From the NCBI RefSeq assembly GCF_036323735.1, contig NC_086022.1, positions 64,166,702 to 64,230,701 on the forward strand: a stretch of 64,000 nt of DNA. Reading direction: 5' to 3'. How positions within the stretch are numbered: the first letter of the stretch is position 1; every line of letters starts with the position of its first letter. The notes beneath the pieces were generated by a model that was not told where the DNA came from, did no database searches, and saw only the letters and a list, made by a program, of their open reading frames with translations. The DNA comes from Rattus norvegicus. Taxonomy: Eukaryota; Chordata; Mammalia; Rodentia; Muridae. This document shows, piece by piece, positions 20,657 to 31,427 of this stretch. The position numbers and the translations under genes were made by a program.

Positions 20657-21028
20657 CATTCCCATTCGATTCACTAACAATGTACACTGTCAAGGATGAA
20701 AACACAAGAAAAGAACAAGCTCAAACCAGTACTAGACCTCATGCATGGTCCTTGTAAAGCCCCTTAGAAGAGAGCAGCATTGTCTTCTAGGTGACACTTG
20801 GCATATCTGGAGACATTTTTGAAAGTTCTAACTTTGGGAGTAAGGTTGGGCCGTGTTATTGGCACATGATGAGTGGAGGCTAGAGCTGATGCTGGCCATT
20901 CAACAGTGCAAGAGATGCTCCTGTCTCAAATGTTGATAATGCTGCGGTGAGCCAGCCACAATTTAGAGGTAGCAGAATCATTTGGGAAACAGTAGGATCC
21001 TGTTAGTGTCTGTGTCCTACTGCTTTTT
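20655..21028. other. Unique non-coding sequence
   Basis: Nothing recognised. The last bases (21013-21028) are the left copy of the next B2 target duplication. Confidence 0.5.
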
Positions 21029-21213
21029 TTTTTTTCAAAGAGTTATTTATTTATTATATATATAAGTACACTGTAGCTGTTCAGACACACCAGAAGAGGG
21101 CATCAGATCTCATTACAGATGGTTGTGAGCCACCATGTGGTTGCTGGGAATTGAACTCAGGACCTTTGGAAGAGCAGTCAGTGCTCTTAACCGCTGAGCC
21201 ATCTCTCCAGCCC
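21029..21213 (-). mobile_element. B2 SINE, minus strand, with about 16-bp TSD
   Basis: Full-length B2 in reverse: a T/AT-rich tail, CACTGTAGCTGTTCAGACAC, AGAAGAGGGCATCAGATC and the standard head complement ending GAGCCATCTCTCCAGCC. Flanked by perfect TGTCCTACTGCTTTTT repeats (21013-21028 and 21214-21229). A relatively young insertion. Confidence 0.96.
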
Positions 21214-21229
21214 TGTCCTACTGCTTTTT

Positions 21230-21834
21230 AAGTCTGAGAAAAGCTGTGGAAGAGCAGGCACTCAGTGGGGTCTACAAACCTTTTTACATTAAGCTGCTGC
21301 TACGACTTCAGATGAGTATGTTTGCCTTTTGGACAAAACCAATAGATCTGTGGCCTCTTGAATGCCAAAAATACGCCCAGGGCTTGCTTGCTCTGCAGTA
21401 ACAGAGAGAATGTGTCCATAAAAGGGATGGCCATTGCTGCCAGAGGGATTCCCTTCAAGGGTTTCCCTTGTGAGCCTGAAAAATCACTGGGAAATAACTG
21501 GGCCGGCCAGCCGCCGAGTTCCAGCGGCTCGCCATAGCATGTTTAGATTTCCCCCGGGGTGAGAGTGAAGAGGCTGCAGGGACTGCGGCGCTCTAGCCCT
21601 AAAAAGGCCTTGTTTAGGAACCATCTGCTTGTTTCTTGGATGGGAAGTCGGGCGTTGCTGGGAAAGGCCGTAGAGAAAGGGACCTGGATGGACACTCAGG
21701 AAGTTAGGAATGGAGACGCATGGGGGTTTGCGCTCATCAAGATGGAGGTCTCTCGGAGCTGCGCGGTGACTCTGTGACCTTGCACAAAGAAAGGAAAATA
21801 ACTGTAATGACTGCACGCCTACTGCAGTCCTGGG
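21230..21834. promoter_or_regulatory. Unique segment with CpG-enriched core, possible regulatory DNA
   Basis: No repeat is recognised. Between about 21500 and 21775 I count 16 CpGs, including clusters in GGCCGGCCAGCCGCCGAG and GAGCTGCGCGGTGAC. Open frames run on both strands (110 codons minus at 21484-21816; 72 plus), but neither resembles a known protein. A CTCF-like motif lies 300 bp downstream. An unmethylated enhancer, promoter or old exon is possible. Inference only. Confidence 0.35.
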
Positions 21835-22045
21835 TTAATGTTAGTGCTGCATATGCAGGATGAGTTTGCTTTATTTTCACAGTAACGTGTTGAAGAGACT
21901 TGCTTAAATCATGCTGTCAGCAGCCAGCTAACTCAGCCTCAGCTGACTTCAGGGGCCATGATTTTCCTCAGTACCACACTACTTCTCCAGACCCTCGGGC
22001 CCTCTATGCCTCAGTTTCCTCCCTTGTTAAATGGACAGAGCCAGA
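21835..22045 (-). mobile_element. MIR-like relic(s)
   Basis: The part at about 21835-21985 resembles reverse-complement MIR (ACTTGCTTAAATCATGCTGT, CAGCCAGCTAACTCAG, CAGTACCACACTAC). A plus-oriented MIR-like piece follows (TATGCCTCAGTTTCCTCCCT, TGTTAAATGGACAGAG). Both are strongly diverged. Confidence 0.45.
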
Positions 22046-22114
22046 TGCCAAAGGAGGGAAGGCAAGGAAGGAAAATTGAAAACTCTTTAAAATGATTCGG
22101 CGTGAAGTTGTGCC

Positions 22115-22133
22115 TGGCCTCCAGGGGGCGCTC
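22115..22133 (+). promoter_or_regulatory. CTCF-like binding motif
   Basis: TGGCCTCCAGGGGGCGCTC fits the 19-bp core CTCF motif (YDRCCASYAGRKGGCRSYV) at every position except the A of CCA, which is T. It lies in unique DNA, not inside a B2, the repeat that commonly spreads CTCF sites in rodents. CTCF would act as a looping or insulator factor. Occupancy cannot be judged from sequence. Confidence 0.5.
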
Positions 22134-23844
22134 AACACACTGGGTTTTCCACCTTTTCCCCTCTGCCTGGACAGATGACTCTGAAGACATTTATCAGTCA
22201 CCACACACACAGAGAAGTATCAATATATGCATAGTCGGGGGCTTGTGGTCACCCAGGCTTCTGGCTTCTGTATCCTTGTCTTCAGTTCCAGCAAACCTCC
22301 TGAAATTAGGAGTTTAAGGACACAGCTGAATTCCTCCCTGGGGCATCCCTTTCCTCTTCCTTCTTTGAGGATGAGGTGGGGTAGCCCAGAGCTTGCCCCT
22401 AAGAATCTTATGATCCGTCATCTCTTTGTCACTCCTTTGGCAGTCTTTTCCTGTCTGTTGTCCTGGCCTGGGTGGCATGTGGATGACCCCATCCAACTTT
22501 GCTCGAGACCCCGAATCTAATCTTTCTTTTGTTGGGTGGAATCTTACCTTAATCCAGTATTTTTTTTTTTTTTTTGACCTCGTTAAGGAAGTTGACGTTC
22601 AGCTCCTCCTGTCCTCTCTCTGTGGAACTAATCCACAGGTTTAGCCCAGCTCTTTGCATGCTACGCACTGCCAGTTGGACGCAAACTCTGTTCAGAACAA
22701 GGGGTCACTCTGTCTTGTTTGCAATTTGTACCTACATCTCAAGGGACATTTTCAAAATGGGTAAAATATGTATGTCCATTTTCATTATTTCTGTGTCCTC
22801 TCCAGGTATGATATAAGTACCCACCCAAACCCCTAGATTCTTCAGTGCTCCCATTTCTAACAGTCGGTGCCCTGTGTATGTGGCTCCTCCTGGCTCTGGT
22901 CACATCGAACAAAACTTTTACAAACACGAAAGGGTCATCTTGTTTCCAAGTACAAGAGATGTCAAGTCCTAATCCCTGGAACCTGTAAATGTTATTCTCC
23001 ATCTCCTCTAATGGGCGTGATTGTCTTAAGAACCCCAAGATGAGCTCATCCTGGGTTGTCTCAGTGGATTATCTAGAACACCGTCTTCGTTGCCTTTGCA
23101 AGAGGCAGGAGGAAAGTGATCAGACCCACAAAGGGACAGGGACAGAGGCTGGAGCCATATGCCCAAGGAGTACTAGGTGAAACCCACAGCTGCATGAGGC
23201 AAGAACTAGGTTCTCTCTCAAAATGACTTACTGTATTTTTTAGCTCTGCATTTAAAATAAACTAATTGCAGTTTCTCTTTGCCAACAACTTTGCCTTTTA
23301 TCTGGTTTTAAATAAAATAAGAAAACTTAACAGATGGACTAAGACACTAAAATTCAATCTGATCGTCCACATGGCCTCACAGTGACTAGTGGGTGGGTGG
23401 TAACATTCTATGTCCTTGGGTGGAGTGGCTGGGTCGGTGACAGCCGCTACTCACATCTTGGTGGATCACATAGAGAACTCTGGCAGGTATGACCTAGGTA
23501 TAACCGTCTAAGACACACCTGTACTAGCCACTTTCCTTTCCCAAACATTCTACCACCTTCCAGAACAGCTCTCCCAGTTAGTATAAAGCTTTCAATCTCA
23601 TAATGAACCTGTGGGAAAAATGTTCATCCAAACAATAATATAATCTCCTCATACACGCTCTTCATGTGCACCCTGAGCCTTGGCTCCATCTGTCCCCATT
23701 CCTTCTAACTCTATCTTTGTTTCAGTCTCACTCTGACTCTCCTCCTCCTCGGATCTAGAGCCCTACCATCATCCTCGTATTTCTCCTACTTACTATCAGC
23801 CCACAAAAGCACCCAGGACCTTAGTGAAGACTCAGTGTTGATAT
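22134..23844. other. Unique non-coding sequence
   Basis: No gene or repeat recognised apart from a T run at 22560-22575. Minus frame 22739-23038 (99 codons) and plus frame 22227-22520 (97 codons) lack domains or codon-use support. Confidence 0.5.
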
Positions 23845-24302
23845 TCTCTCAGCCAGAGCGTGACAAATACAGAAGCGAATGCTCGCAGCCAACCTTTGAA
23901 CTGAGAACGGGGTCCCTGTTGGAGGAGTTAGAGGAAGGATTGAAGGAGCTGAAGGGGTTTGCAACCTCATAAGAACAACAATACCAACCAACCAGAGCTC
24001 CCAGGGACTAAACCACTACCCAAAGAGTACACATGGACAGACCCATGGCTCCAGCTGCATATGTAGCAGGGGATGGCCTTGAGGGGCATCAATGGAAGAA
24101 GAAGCCCTGGGTCCTGCCAAGGGTAGACCCCCCCCCAGTGTAGGGGAATGTCAGGGCAGAGAGATGGGAAGGGGGAGATTGTTGGAGAGGGGGAACACCC
24201 TTATAGAAGAAGGGGGAGGGAGATGGGATAGGGGGCTTATGGACAGGAAACCAAGAAAAGGAATAACATTTGAAATGTAAATAAAAATATCAAAAACGGG
24301 GG
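23845..24302 (+). mobile_element. L1 3' end, plus strand
   Basis: Strongly 5'-truncated L1: CAGAGCGTGACAAATACAGA, GAACTGAGAACGGGGTCCCT, GGAGGAGTTAGAGGAAGG, CTGAAGGGGTTTGCAACC, then a G-rich stretch and AACATTTGAAATGTAAATAA with a short A-rich tail. Only 3' UTR sequence is present. It abuts an old MLT1-like LTR. Confidence 0.88.
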
Positions 24303-24309
24303 CTATGTT

Positions 24310-24969
24310 AAAAAAACACTGAAATTTAGTACTTGATGTGAGAGCACTAAGTGTAGAGGCTGTGACCTCATGAATGGGATTATAATGCTTATAAAAGAAG
24401 CTATAGGATGTCTTCTGCCTTGGAGAACATATAGAGGTGCTTCTAAGAATAATAGACCCCCCCCCTCCACTGCAGTTCTGTCTTGGGCTTTGGTTGCCCC
24501 AGTCTTAAGAACTAAAAGTAATGAATTTATGCCACTTATTTTGGTGGTTTGAATAGGTATGGCCCCCATAGATTGAATACTTGACCCATGGGGAGTGGCA
24601 CTATAAGAAAGTGTGGCCTTGTTGGGTGTGGCCTTGTTGGAGGAATTGTGTCATCATGAGGGCAGGATCTGAGGTTTCCTATGTTCAAGGTCTGCCCAGT
24701 GCGGAATCCAGTCTTCTCCTGGCTGCCTTCAAATCAAGATGTAGAACTTTCAGATCCTCCAGCACCATGTCTGCCTGGATGCTGCCATGCTTCCTCCCAT
24801 GATGATAATGGACAAAACCGCTGAACCTGTAAGTCAGCCCCAATTCAATGTTCTTCTTTATAAGAATTGCCTTGGTCATGGTGTCTTATCATAGCAACGA
24901 AACTCTAACTCGGACATTTATGAATGAACCAGTTTAAGGTATTTAATTATAGCAGCTGAACTAAGACAG
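24310..24969 (+). mobile_element. MLT1-like LTR (ERVL-MaLR), plus strand, split by a younger LTR
   Basis: The 5' part has GTGACCTCATGAATGGGATTA and TGCTTATAAAAGAAG, the MLT1 hallmark pair. The 3' part after the insertion reads ATTATAGCAGCTGAACTAAGACA, the MLT1-type end. The rodent LTR at 24542-24916 sits between them. MLT1 predates rodents, so the order of events is clear. Confidence 0.65.
24542..24916 (+). mobile_element. Rodent LTR nested in MLT1-like LTR
   Basis: Starts TGGTGGTTTGAATAGGTATG and ends CTCTAACTCGGACA. It contains GTGGCCTTGTTGG, imperfectly duplicated in tandem, CATGATGATAATGGAC, and CAATTCAATGTTCTTCTTTATA as the polyadenylation region. Same family as 18234 and the nested copy at 19834. 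No internal region. Confidence 0.7.
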
Positions 24970-26087
24970 GCCTCTACCTCTGTCCCACGCTCCCTCTTCT
25001 GTTCTACTTGTCAGGAATTATTTCCACAAGTTCTTTCCTTTAGACTCCACTGTGTAGCAAGCATCGTTGAAGTGGAAGGGGCTCCGGCGTGGGTGTGTGT
25101 CTCTGCCATTATCATGACAGAGTGAAGACCTGAGAGCTGATATTACCTGTCTCAGCTAGGTTAAAGGGGAAATCAGTAAAAATGGATTTTATTGTTAATA
25201 AGCCTGGTTCTGAAGAAAGAAGCTTAGTGACATCAGTTAAATAATATCATAATTATATAAAATAATTGGTATACTTGACCTGCCATTTTGATATCTAAGT
25301 CAGAATATGTGATACATATTATAAGTTTGATACATTAATATACAAAATTGTATGTAATCATACAAAGCACATGTTATACAAGGTTGTTTTCAACCAAACA
25401 TTACATTAAACTTTTTTACTTATATGCAGCTCTGTCATGGCTGGGGCTATCACATGAATCAGCTTTATGAGAACATCTGGATCACCATGAGATTGGTTGG
25501 AAAGAAAAGAGGCGCCATTAATGTTTTATGACATCAAAACAGCATTTCCTATAAAGGAAAAGCTCTTAAAAATTATACTCAACATGCCAGATTTTTGCTT
25601 CTTCTTTTTCTTTCCAATATCCACGAGGAAATTCATCCATTTTGTTTTCCAAGTGGACACCACACTGTACCACCCAAGAGTCTTTGTTTAATGCCAGCCA
25701 TCTGGAGATGTGTTTGAGATAGATTGTTTTCAGTTTTCATGAAAATGTGTGGTGTCAAGTAGATGCAGCCCACGTGTATCTCTTTGAAGTGCCTTGGTAC
25801 TGACACATCGCCTCTGAGAGCACGCCGTCCTGAGTTTAGACATGTTAGTGTGTTTGGAGGGCTCTCCATGGAACAACTCACTTGCACATTAACAGACACC
25901 ATTCTGTATATTTGAGTAACTGAGTTTAGATGGGTGTGCTACTGAGTAAACCTTGAATCTTACACTTGAGTGGTAATGACCACACATGCCTGTGATCTCG
26001 TGAGTGTGTGTGGATAGCATGCAGCTCCCTGATTTGGATAGCACACAAGCATTCCTAAGAGAGTGGTTTCTTTCTGTCCCTCCAGCC
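24970..26087. other. Unique non-coding sequence, AT-rich in the middle
   Basis: No gene or repeat recognised. 25200-25400 is notably AT-rich. Confidence 0.5.
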
Positions 26088-26205
26088 CTCCACTCTTTGC
26101 ATGTGTGTGTCCACCCTCTGCATGTGTGTGTCCACCCTCTGCATGTGTGTGCTCCACCCTCTGCATGTGTGTACTTCACCCTCTGCATGTCTGTGCCCAG
26201 CCCTT
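26088..26205. repeat. Minisatellite, five units of 21-22 bp
   Basis: Units begin with GCATGTGTGTG-like sequence at 26099, 26120, 26141, 26163 and 26185 and contain CCACCCTCT. The periods are 21, 21, 22 and 22 bp. The first four are nearly identical. The open frames across it on both strands (67-116 codons) are by-products of the repeat. Confidence 0.9.
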
Positions 26206-28798
26206 AGTGGAGCTTGTTTTTGGCAGAAGCAGAATGACACACATGTCCTATGGATCGCCAAATACTGCCCCTGGGGCTCAATTTATCAGTGTTATTTCTC
26301 TTAGGGATCTTAGTGTTGAATTTGGAACTTATGATAAAACCTTTGTGGCCACCTGGAATTATACAGTGCTAGGAATTAGAGAAAGGAGTCCCCTAGAAGA
26401 AACTCCTGAATAAAATAGCCATGTCATCAAATGCATGGCAATATTTCCAGGTGTTTGGCTGATTCTCTTGTTTCACGGGGTGGTGTCTACAAGTAGAAAC
26501 CTCCAAGTGGGATAAACTGCATATAAACCTATGCTCTGAGAAAGATTTGTACTTCTGGGGTTCCTGTGAGCCTAGCCGGGCACTGTTTGCAAGAGCTCTG
26601 AGGGGGTCTTTTGAATTATCTCATGGACATTGGTGCAGGACATGTTTTTGTATGACATCAATTGAGGGATACTTAACCAAGAAATAAAATCCCACCATTA
26701 CACTGATCAAAAATGTATAAGAGCTTTTCATAAAGGACGAGAAGGAGTGACAAGTTGACATCTTGTCCTAAAGGAAGCATCCTTTTCCAGGGACTTTTGG
26801 TTCCAAAGTTTCTGAGTCATAGAACTTTCCAGAGTAAATGGGGATATAAGCCTTCTCCTGATATCTAATGACAAAAGAGAACTGAAGGCCAATGTTGCTT
26901 TGCCTTTAATTTCCTGTCACAGATGCTCCAAAGAGAGATCACAAATTCTTTCAGGTAAACAAAATGACTTCCTCTCCCATTTCCTAATGAATGCCTAACT
27001 GACGACAATAGCCACATCTGAGCTGACTGTCACAGTGAGCGTAAACATGGCCTGCAGACCCCACAAACTCGAGACGGGTCGTGCTTGCTAGTCCTCTTAC
27101 AAAGAAGATGCTTCCTAATACGTTTTCAGCTCCATCCATCCCTTGGTTTCTAGACCCTCTTGACTCTGAAGAATCATTGTCTTCAACAAATGGGAAGTTT
27201 CTGACCTCGAGCCTGTTTAACCTGCCTTCTGCTGCCTGCCTTTATTCTTCAGTTCTAGAAATCCCTTAGATTTGGCTGAATCTCCTCACGCCTTCTTTTC
27301 TATTTTGAGGTCTGAATTTTCCATCTCCTTATTTTGCTGGCTAAATTCTGCTCTGCTGCCTTTGCGGGCCCTCTTACTTGGGAATCCCTCTTGGGCATCT
27401 CCTCTGTTTAGTCTAGATGGTGGATTTTCCACTGTGCGTTTTATTGCTAGACTTTTTTTTTTTTTTTTTTTTTTTTGGTTCTTCTATACTTCTGTCCTTT
27501 GGTGCTCGTGTGTTTCTTTACTTCTGTGACATCCTTGATTATTCTAAACATGCTCACTTGGTACTCTCTTTCGGATCATTGTTCTGTTACTTCAGCTTTT
27601 TGAGAGGAAGGACCGGTGCTGATGAATTCCTCTGTCTGCGGCACCTACTGACTCTTGATGGATTGTTTCCTTCAGCATCTCCAGTGTCTTTTGCTGTGAG
27701 CTCGTCTCACGAGGGGCTGCAGTGTTCCTCCGATCTTACCTTGTAGTTTGGATTGTAGAATGGCTCTCTGGAGTGTTTTTATAGCTGCCTTTGCCAGACA
27801 TTCCAAAATATTATTAACCAGGGACCAGTTTTTACATTAATTTCTCCGCTTAAAAGTTTCTAGGCTATTTCACTAGAATAGGTCCTAAAGCTAAGTTTGT
27901 GTCAAGACCGGGCCCAGATTTTGAATCCCCAGCAAATGCCTTTTTGTGAGTTTCTGCACCATATTATGGTGCTAATTGAGGCCATTTCCTTTCCTGCTTC
28001 ACAGAGTCCCTGACAGTTCCGGTCTGCAAGGCTCTTCCTTTTTGTAGGAATCTGTTGTACCTTTATCAGTGCAGCCTCAAGGCCTTAATGTCCTGTAGTC
28101 ACTAAAACTCAAGCTCTGTGGGCTATGTAGATGTGTGACCTGCTCCACTTCCAAGGAAAGAGGAAGTGTCTACTCATGCATTTCCTTACTTCCTTCATCC
28201 CATTTCCTGTGATTTCCCCTTCTTTCTTGTCACCTCAGTTCTGATTTAGTGTTTTGTTTCATTTTGTTTTGGTTGCATTTTGTCCTGAAAGCTTGGTCAT
28301 AACTGAAGGGAACGTTTTCACTTTGTGTCAGCCTGACATAAAGCTATCATAATTCATAGATGTTAGGCTGTGCTTTGTGGGCTTCATCTAGGGGCTCTTA
28401 GGCTAGGATTTTTTGACCTCATGTTAAGACTTCTATAGTGACCCTCTGAAATGCTTATCTTCAAATAACCTCAGATAACAACTCTCAGGTAGGTCTCTCT
28501 CAAATCCAACCCAGCAGTTGGCTGGTTTACTAGTTCTTAATGAGTTCCACACTACCTGTAGAATAAAATCTAAAGTCCCTGTCTGTGCATGTAAAGCAGT
28601 CTAAAATCCAGGCTCCGAGTAAATATATTTTCTATTAGTTTGAGTGAATTTTTCCCTTTATTAACTAAGTATACAGAAAAGGGCCAGATAGAGCCTCAAC
28701 TAGGGCATTTTTTTTTCTATTTTAGAGTGGATTAAATCAATCTTGACATTTACCCTAAATCTTAACAGAGGCTCTGGTTGCAACAGGCACTTAAACTT
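26206..28798. other. Long unique non-coding stretch
   Basis: Mostly single-copy DNA. A 24-nt T run lies at about 27452-27476 without an obvious SINE attached. A weak L2-like piece (AGAATAAAATCTAAAGTCCC) lies at 28555-28620. No exon with credible splice sites was noticed. The left copy of the ID target repeat is 28780-28794. Confidence 0.5.
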
Positions 28799-28874
28799 TT
28801 TTTTTTCCCGGAGCTGAGGACCGAACCCAGGGCCTTGCGCTTGCTAAGGCCACTGAGCTAAATCCCCAACCCCC
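28799..28874 (-). mobile_element. ID SINE with internal deletion, minus strand
   Basis: A T tail, then GGAGCTGAGGACCGAACCCAG, GGGCCTTGCGCTTGCTAAGG and CACTGAGCTAAATCCCCAAC. About 10-14 bp between the two tRNA-like halves are missing (normally GCAAGCGCTCTACCACTGAG). Perfect 15-bp flanking repeats GCAACAGGCACTTAA (28780-28794 and 28875-28889) show a clean insertion. Confidence 0.95.
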
Positions 28875-28914
28875 GCAACAGGCACTTAATGGCCACTGGT
28901 TGTTTGCTTATGCA

Positions 28915-28981
28915 GACTTTCTTGAACTCTGAGTCTCCTGCAAATGCTGGTATTACAGGCCTGTGCCACCATCCCTGGCTA
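28915..28981 (-). mobile_element. B1 fragment, minus strand
   Basis: TCTTGAACTCTGAGTCTCCTGC, AATGCTGGTATTACAGGC and CTGTGCCACCATCCCTGGCT are the reverse of the B1 5' half. Confidence 0.75.
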
Positions 28982-29404
28982 CAACGACTACTTTAAATTC
29001 ATTACAGGCAGGAAACTGGTCATTAGATTTGAGGTCATACATTGTACATACTTGATTAGATCAAGGCACTTGACTATTTTCTATAATTGAAATAAAGAAA
29101 AACTATGTTGAAAAGATCAGGCCATAGATGGTGACGCCAATAGGCACAAACAGAACTCTAGTTGGGAATGGAGCATTCATGTACTTAATGACTTAAGAGC
29201 CTACTTTAGACCTGGGTACATCATGTGGGTTGGGGCAGGAGTATAGTGTAGCCTATTTCTCTTAGAGCCATGATAAATAAATACAAGGTTAAACCAAATG
29301 CAAGAGGTAATGAGGCAACCAAGACAAATAGTATGCATGAGACGTGTGAGATTGCTACCAGGGTGATAACAGCACCCTGCTTTACCAAAAGCATCTTATG
29401 AGTG
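28982..29404. other. Unique non-coding sequence
   Basis: Nothing recognised. Confidence 0.5.
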
Positions 29405-29487
29405 CAATTAATTATAATTAATTATAATTACTATAAGTAATTAATATGATTAATTAATTAACATAATATTAATTAATTATAATTAAA
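29405..29487. repeat. TTAATTA-rich low-complexity tract
   Basis: About 80 bp of near-palindromic TAATTA, TTAATTAA and ATAATTA units. Each TAATTA is a homeodomain core site and the tract is easily unwound, but simple expansion is the plainest explanation. Confidence 0.85.
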
Positions 29488-29597
29488 GTGATGGTCATGG
29501 GCTGAGGAGATGATTCAGTCAGTAAAGTGCTTGTCAGGGAAGGGTGAGCATTTGAGGTCAATTACCCAGAACATATGGAAAGGGCTGGCTACACACA

Positions 29598-29652
<55 letters not shown>

Positions 29653-29870
29653 AGAGACAGCTGGATCCCTGGGGCTTGCTGGTCAGCCAGTCAAGCCAGT
29701 TGGTAAAGCCTAGGTTCAGTGAGTGACCGACCCTGTTTCAAAATGATGTGGTGGAGAAGCTGTTGTGGAAGTCACCTATTGTCAGTCTCTGACCTCCACC
29801 TATACATGTACACATGTAAAAACATGTAGACATACCCACCTGTGCAAAAACACATGCATATACGCATGCT
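29487..29870 (+). mobile_element. B4A-type SINE with internal CA expansion, plus strand
   Basis: tRNA-like head (GGGCTGAGGAGATGATTCAG, TCAGTAAAGTGCTTGTCAGG), a (CA)n run at 29591-29649, then GGATCCCTGGGGCTTGCTGG, GTTCAGTGAGTGACCGACCC and GACCTCCACCTATACATGTA. The order matches the other B4A copies in this window on the opposite strand. The CA run replaces part of the B1-like middle. Confidence 0.75.
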
Positions 29871-30118
29871 AACTTGCCGTTCGTTCTCTCTTTTTTATAG
29901 AACATAAGCTACTACACAGTATAAAGCTTAGATTTGCCGAGGGACACGAGGAAGGCCATCTGCCCATTGGGAATACTTCATGTCATTTTTGTGTGAATGG
30001 GGTGCCCACTTCTATTGTATTCAGAATTGAGGAGGCTCTTTATTGAAGCAGGAAGATAACCTTCCAAATTCACCCTTAGTATTCAAATTGTAAAATGAGA
30101 CTGTAAAAAAGACAGGCA
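29871..30118. other. Unique non-coding sequence
   Basis: Nothing recognised. Confidence 0.5.
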
Positions 30119-30280
30119 AAGATGGGTGTGGTGATATACACCTTCAATCCCAGCGCTGGGGAGGCAGAGGCAGGCAGATCCTGAGCTTGAGGACAGCCTG
30201 GTCTATACAGCAAGATCCAGGACAGCCTGGGCTACACTGAAAAACCCCATTTAAAAATAAAACAAATAATAAAAATAAAA
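30119..30280 (+). mobile_element. B1 SINE, plus strand
   Basis: GATGGGTGTGGTGATATACACC, CCCAGCGCTGGGGAGGCAG, GGACAGCCTGGTCTATACAG and GGACAGCCTGGGCTACACTG, then an A-rich tail with AAATAATAAAAATAAA. Confidence 0.92.
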
Positions 30281-30317
30281 GAAAGTGCCTGGCAATCAAA
30301 TAATCAAATGGTATAAG

Positions 30318-30470
30318 TTTAGCTGGGCATGGTGGCACCTCTGACAGTTATAATATCAGCTCTTGGAAGATAGAAGCAGAGGGATCAGGAGTTCTAGGCC
30401 AGCCTCAGCTGGATAACAAATCTGTAGCCGGGGCTACGTGAGGGTCTCAAAATAACCCCAAAACATAGGA
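30318..30470 (+). mobile_element. B1-like SINE, diverged, plus strand
   Basis: AGCTGGGCATGGTGGCACC, AGCTCTTGGAAGATAGAAGC, TCTAGGCCAGCCTCAGCTGG and TACGTGAGGGTCTCAAAA follow the B1 order with considerable divergence. Could be the B1 half of a B4. Confidence 0.7.
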
Positions 30471-31427
30471 AGAACTCATTTTATTTTTAAGTCCCCTGTT
30501 AAATGATGACACTTAGGTTTCCTAACAATGAGCTGTATGTAGAAATTAATATATTATAATTATTAAAAGAAATAATAGAACGCCAGAAAAAGTAAAAAAT
30601 CGACATTCAACTATCTCATAACCTGGTGTATTTTGACATCAGTAAAGTAGTAACTAGGTATTTATAGTATAATAGTAAAAATTTACATTCCAATGTTCAG
30701 TGCTCAATGAATTCAAGGCTGTTTGGAAAATCTCACTGTACTGAATATGCTTAAGAATGCAGAAGTTCCTTCAAGTGAACTGCTAGGCTAGTCTTTCAGC
30801 CTTGTTTTGTTCAAAATTTTTGACAGCTTCTCCGGTGAAGATGTAGTGGGTACACTGGCCAAATATACTGGTGACACAGTCTGGAGGGCTTTAAAGAAGC
30901 TCTAAGACAGGTGACAGAATCAAGATTCAGGATTATCTTGACATGTAGATGTGCCGTGCCAAAACTAACAACATAAAATGTAGTAAGAAAAAAAAATGCA
31001 ATGTCTTGGTTTTAGGTCCAAAAATGAATTATAGGAACACAGGATAAAGAACATGTACCTTGGCAGCCATTGATATAAAAAGGTCCCAAGGGTCTTATTT
31101 GACCCAAAAAGTTTGATTTTAGCCAACAGCGTGATGGGGGCTCCATAAGCTTAGGCTGCATGAGCAGAAGCACGGTGAGATGGTTGTGAGAAACACCGGG
31201 CTCTGAACTCTTCAGACGGAATCTGGACGCCATGTTTAAGTCCTATGACGTTGGAAGAATGACAAAGCACAGATTACACAGTGGAGGTGTCGAGGATGGT
31301 GACTTCAGATGTCTCTGACTCTGATCCTTTCAGTACATGCCACATTCCTCCAGCACGGTGCCACACTAGACTGCGCCCTCTGTTAACAAAGGGGCGATAA
31401 TTTCAACACCAGGCGCTTAAAGGTACC
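30471..31427. other. Unique non-coding sequence
   Basis: AT-rich in the first third. No repeat or gene recognised. Confidence 0.5.

Noticed and set aside
21484..21816. 110-codon minus-strand frame in the CpG-rich block
   Set aside because: GC-rich DNA carries fewer stops; a competing plus frame exists, and no family is recognised. Kept only as part of the regulatory candidate.
26099..26205. CRISPR-like regular repeat array
   Set aside because: Units are contiguous without spacers; the setting is a rodent genome.
26055..26413. Cys/His-rich repeated frames that look like zinc-binding repeats
   Set aside because: Produced by the 21-22-bp minisatellite; no spacing of a known zinc-finger family and open frames on both strands.
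31366..31384. Second CTCF-like core (GCGCCCTCT on the plus strand)
   Set aside because: Only the AGAGGGCGC core fits; the CCA half of the motif is missing.
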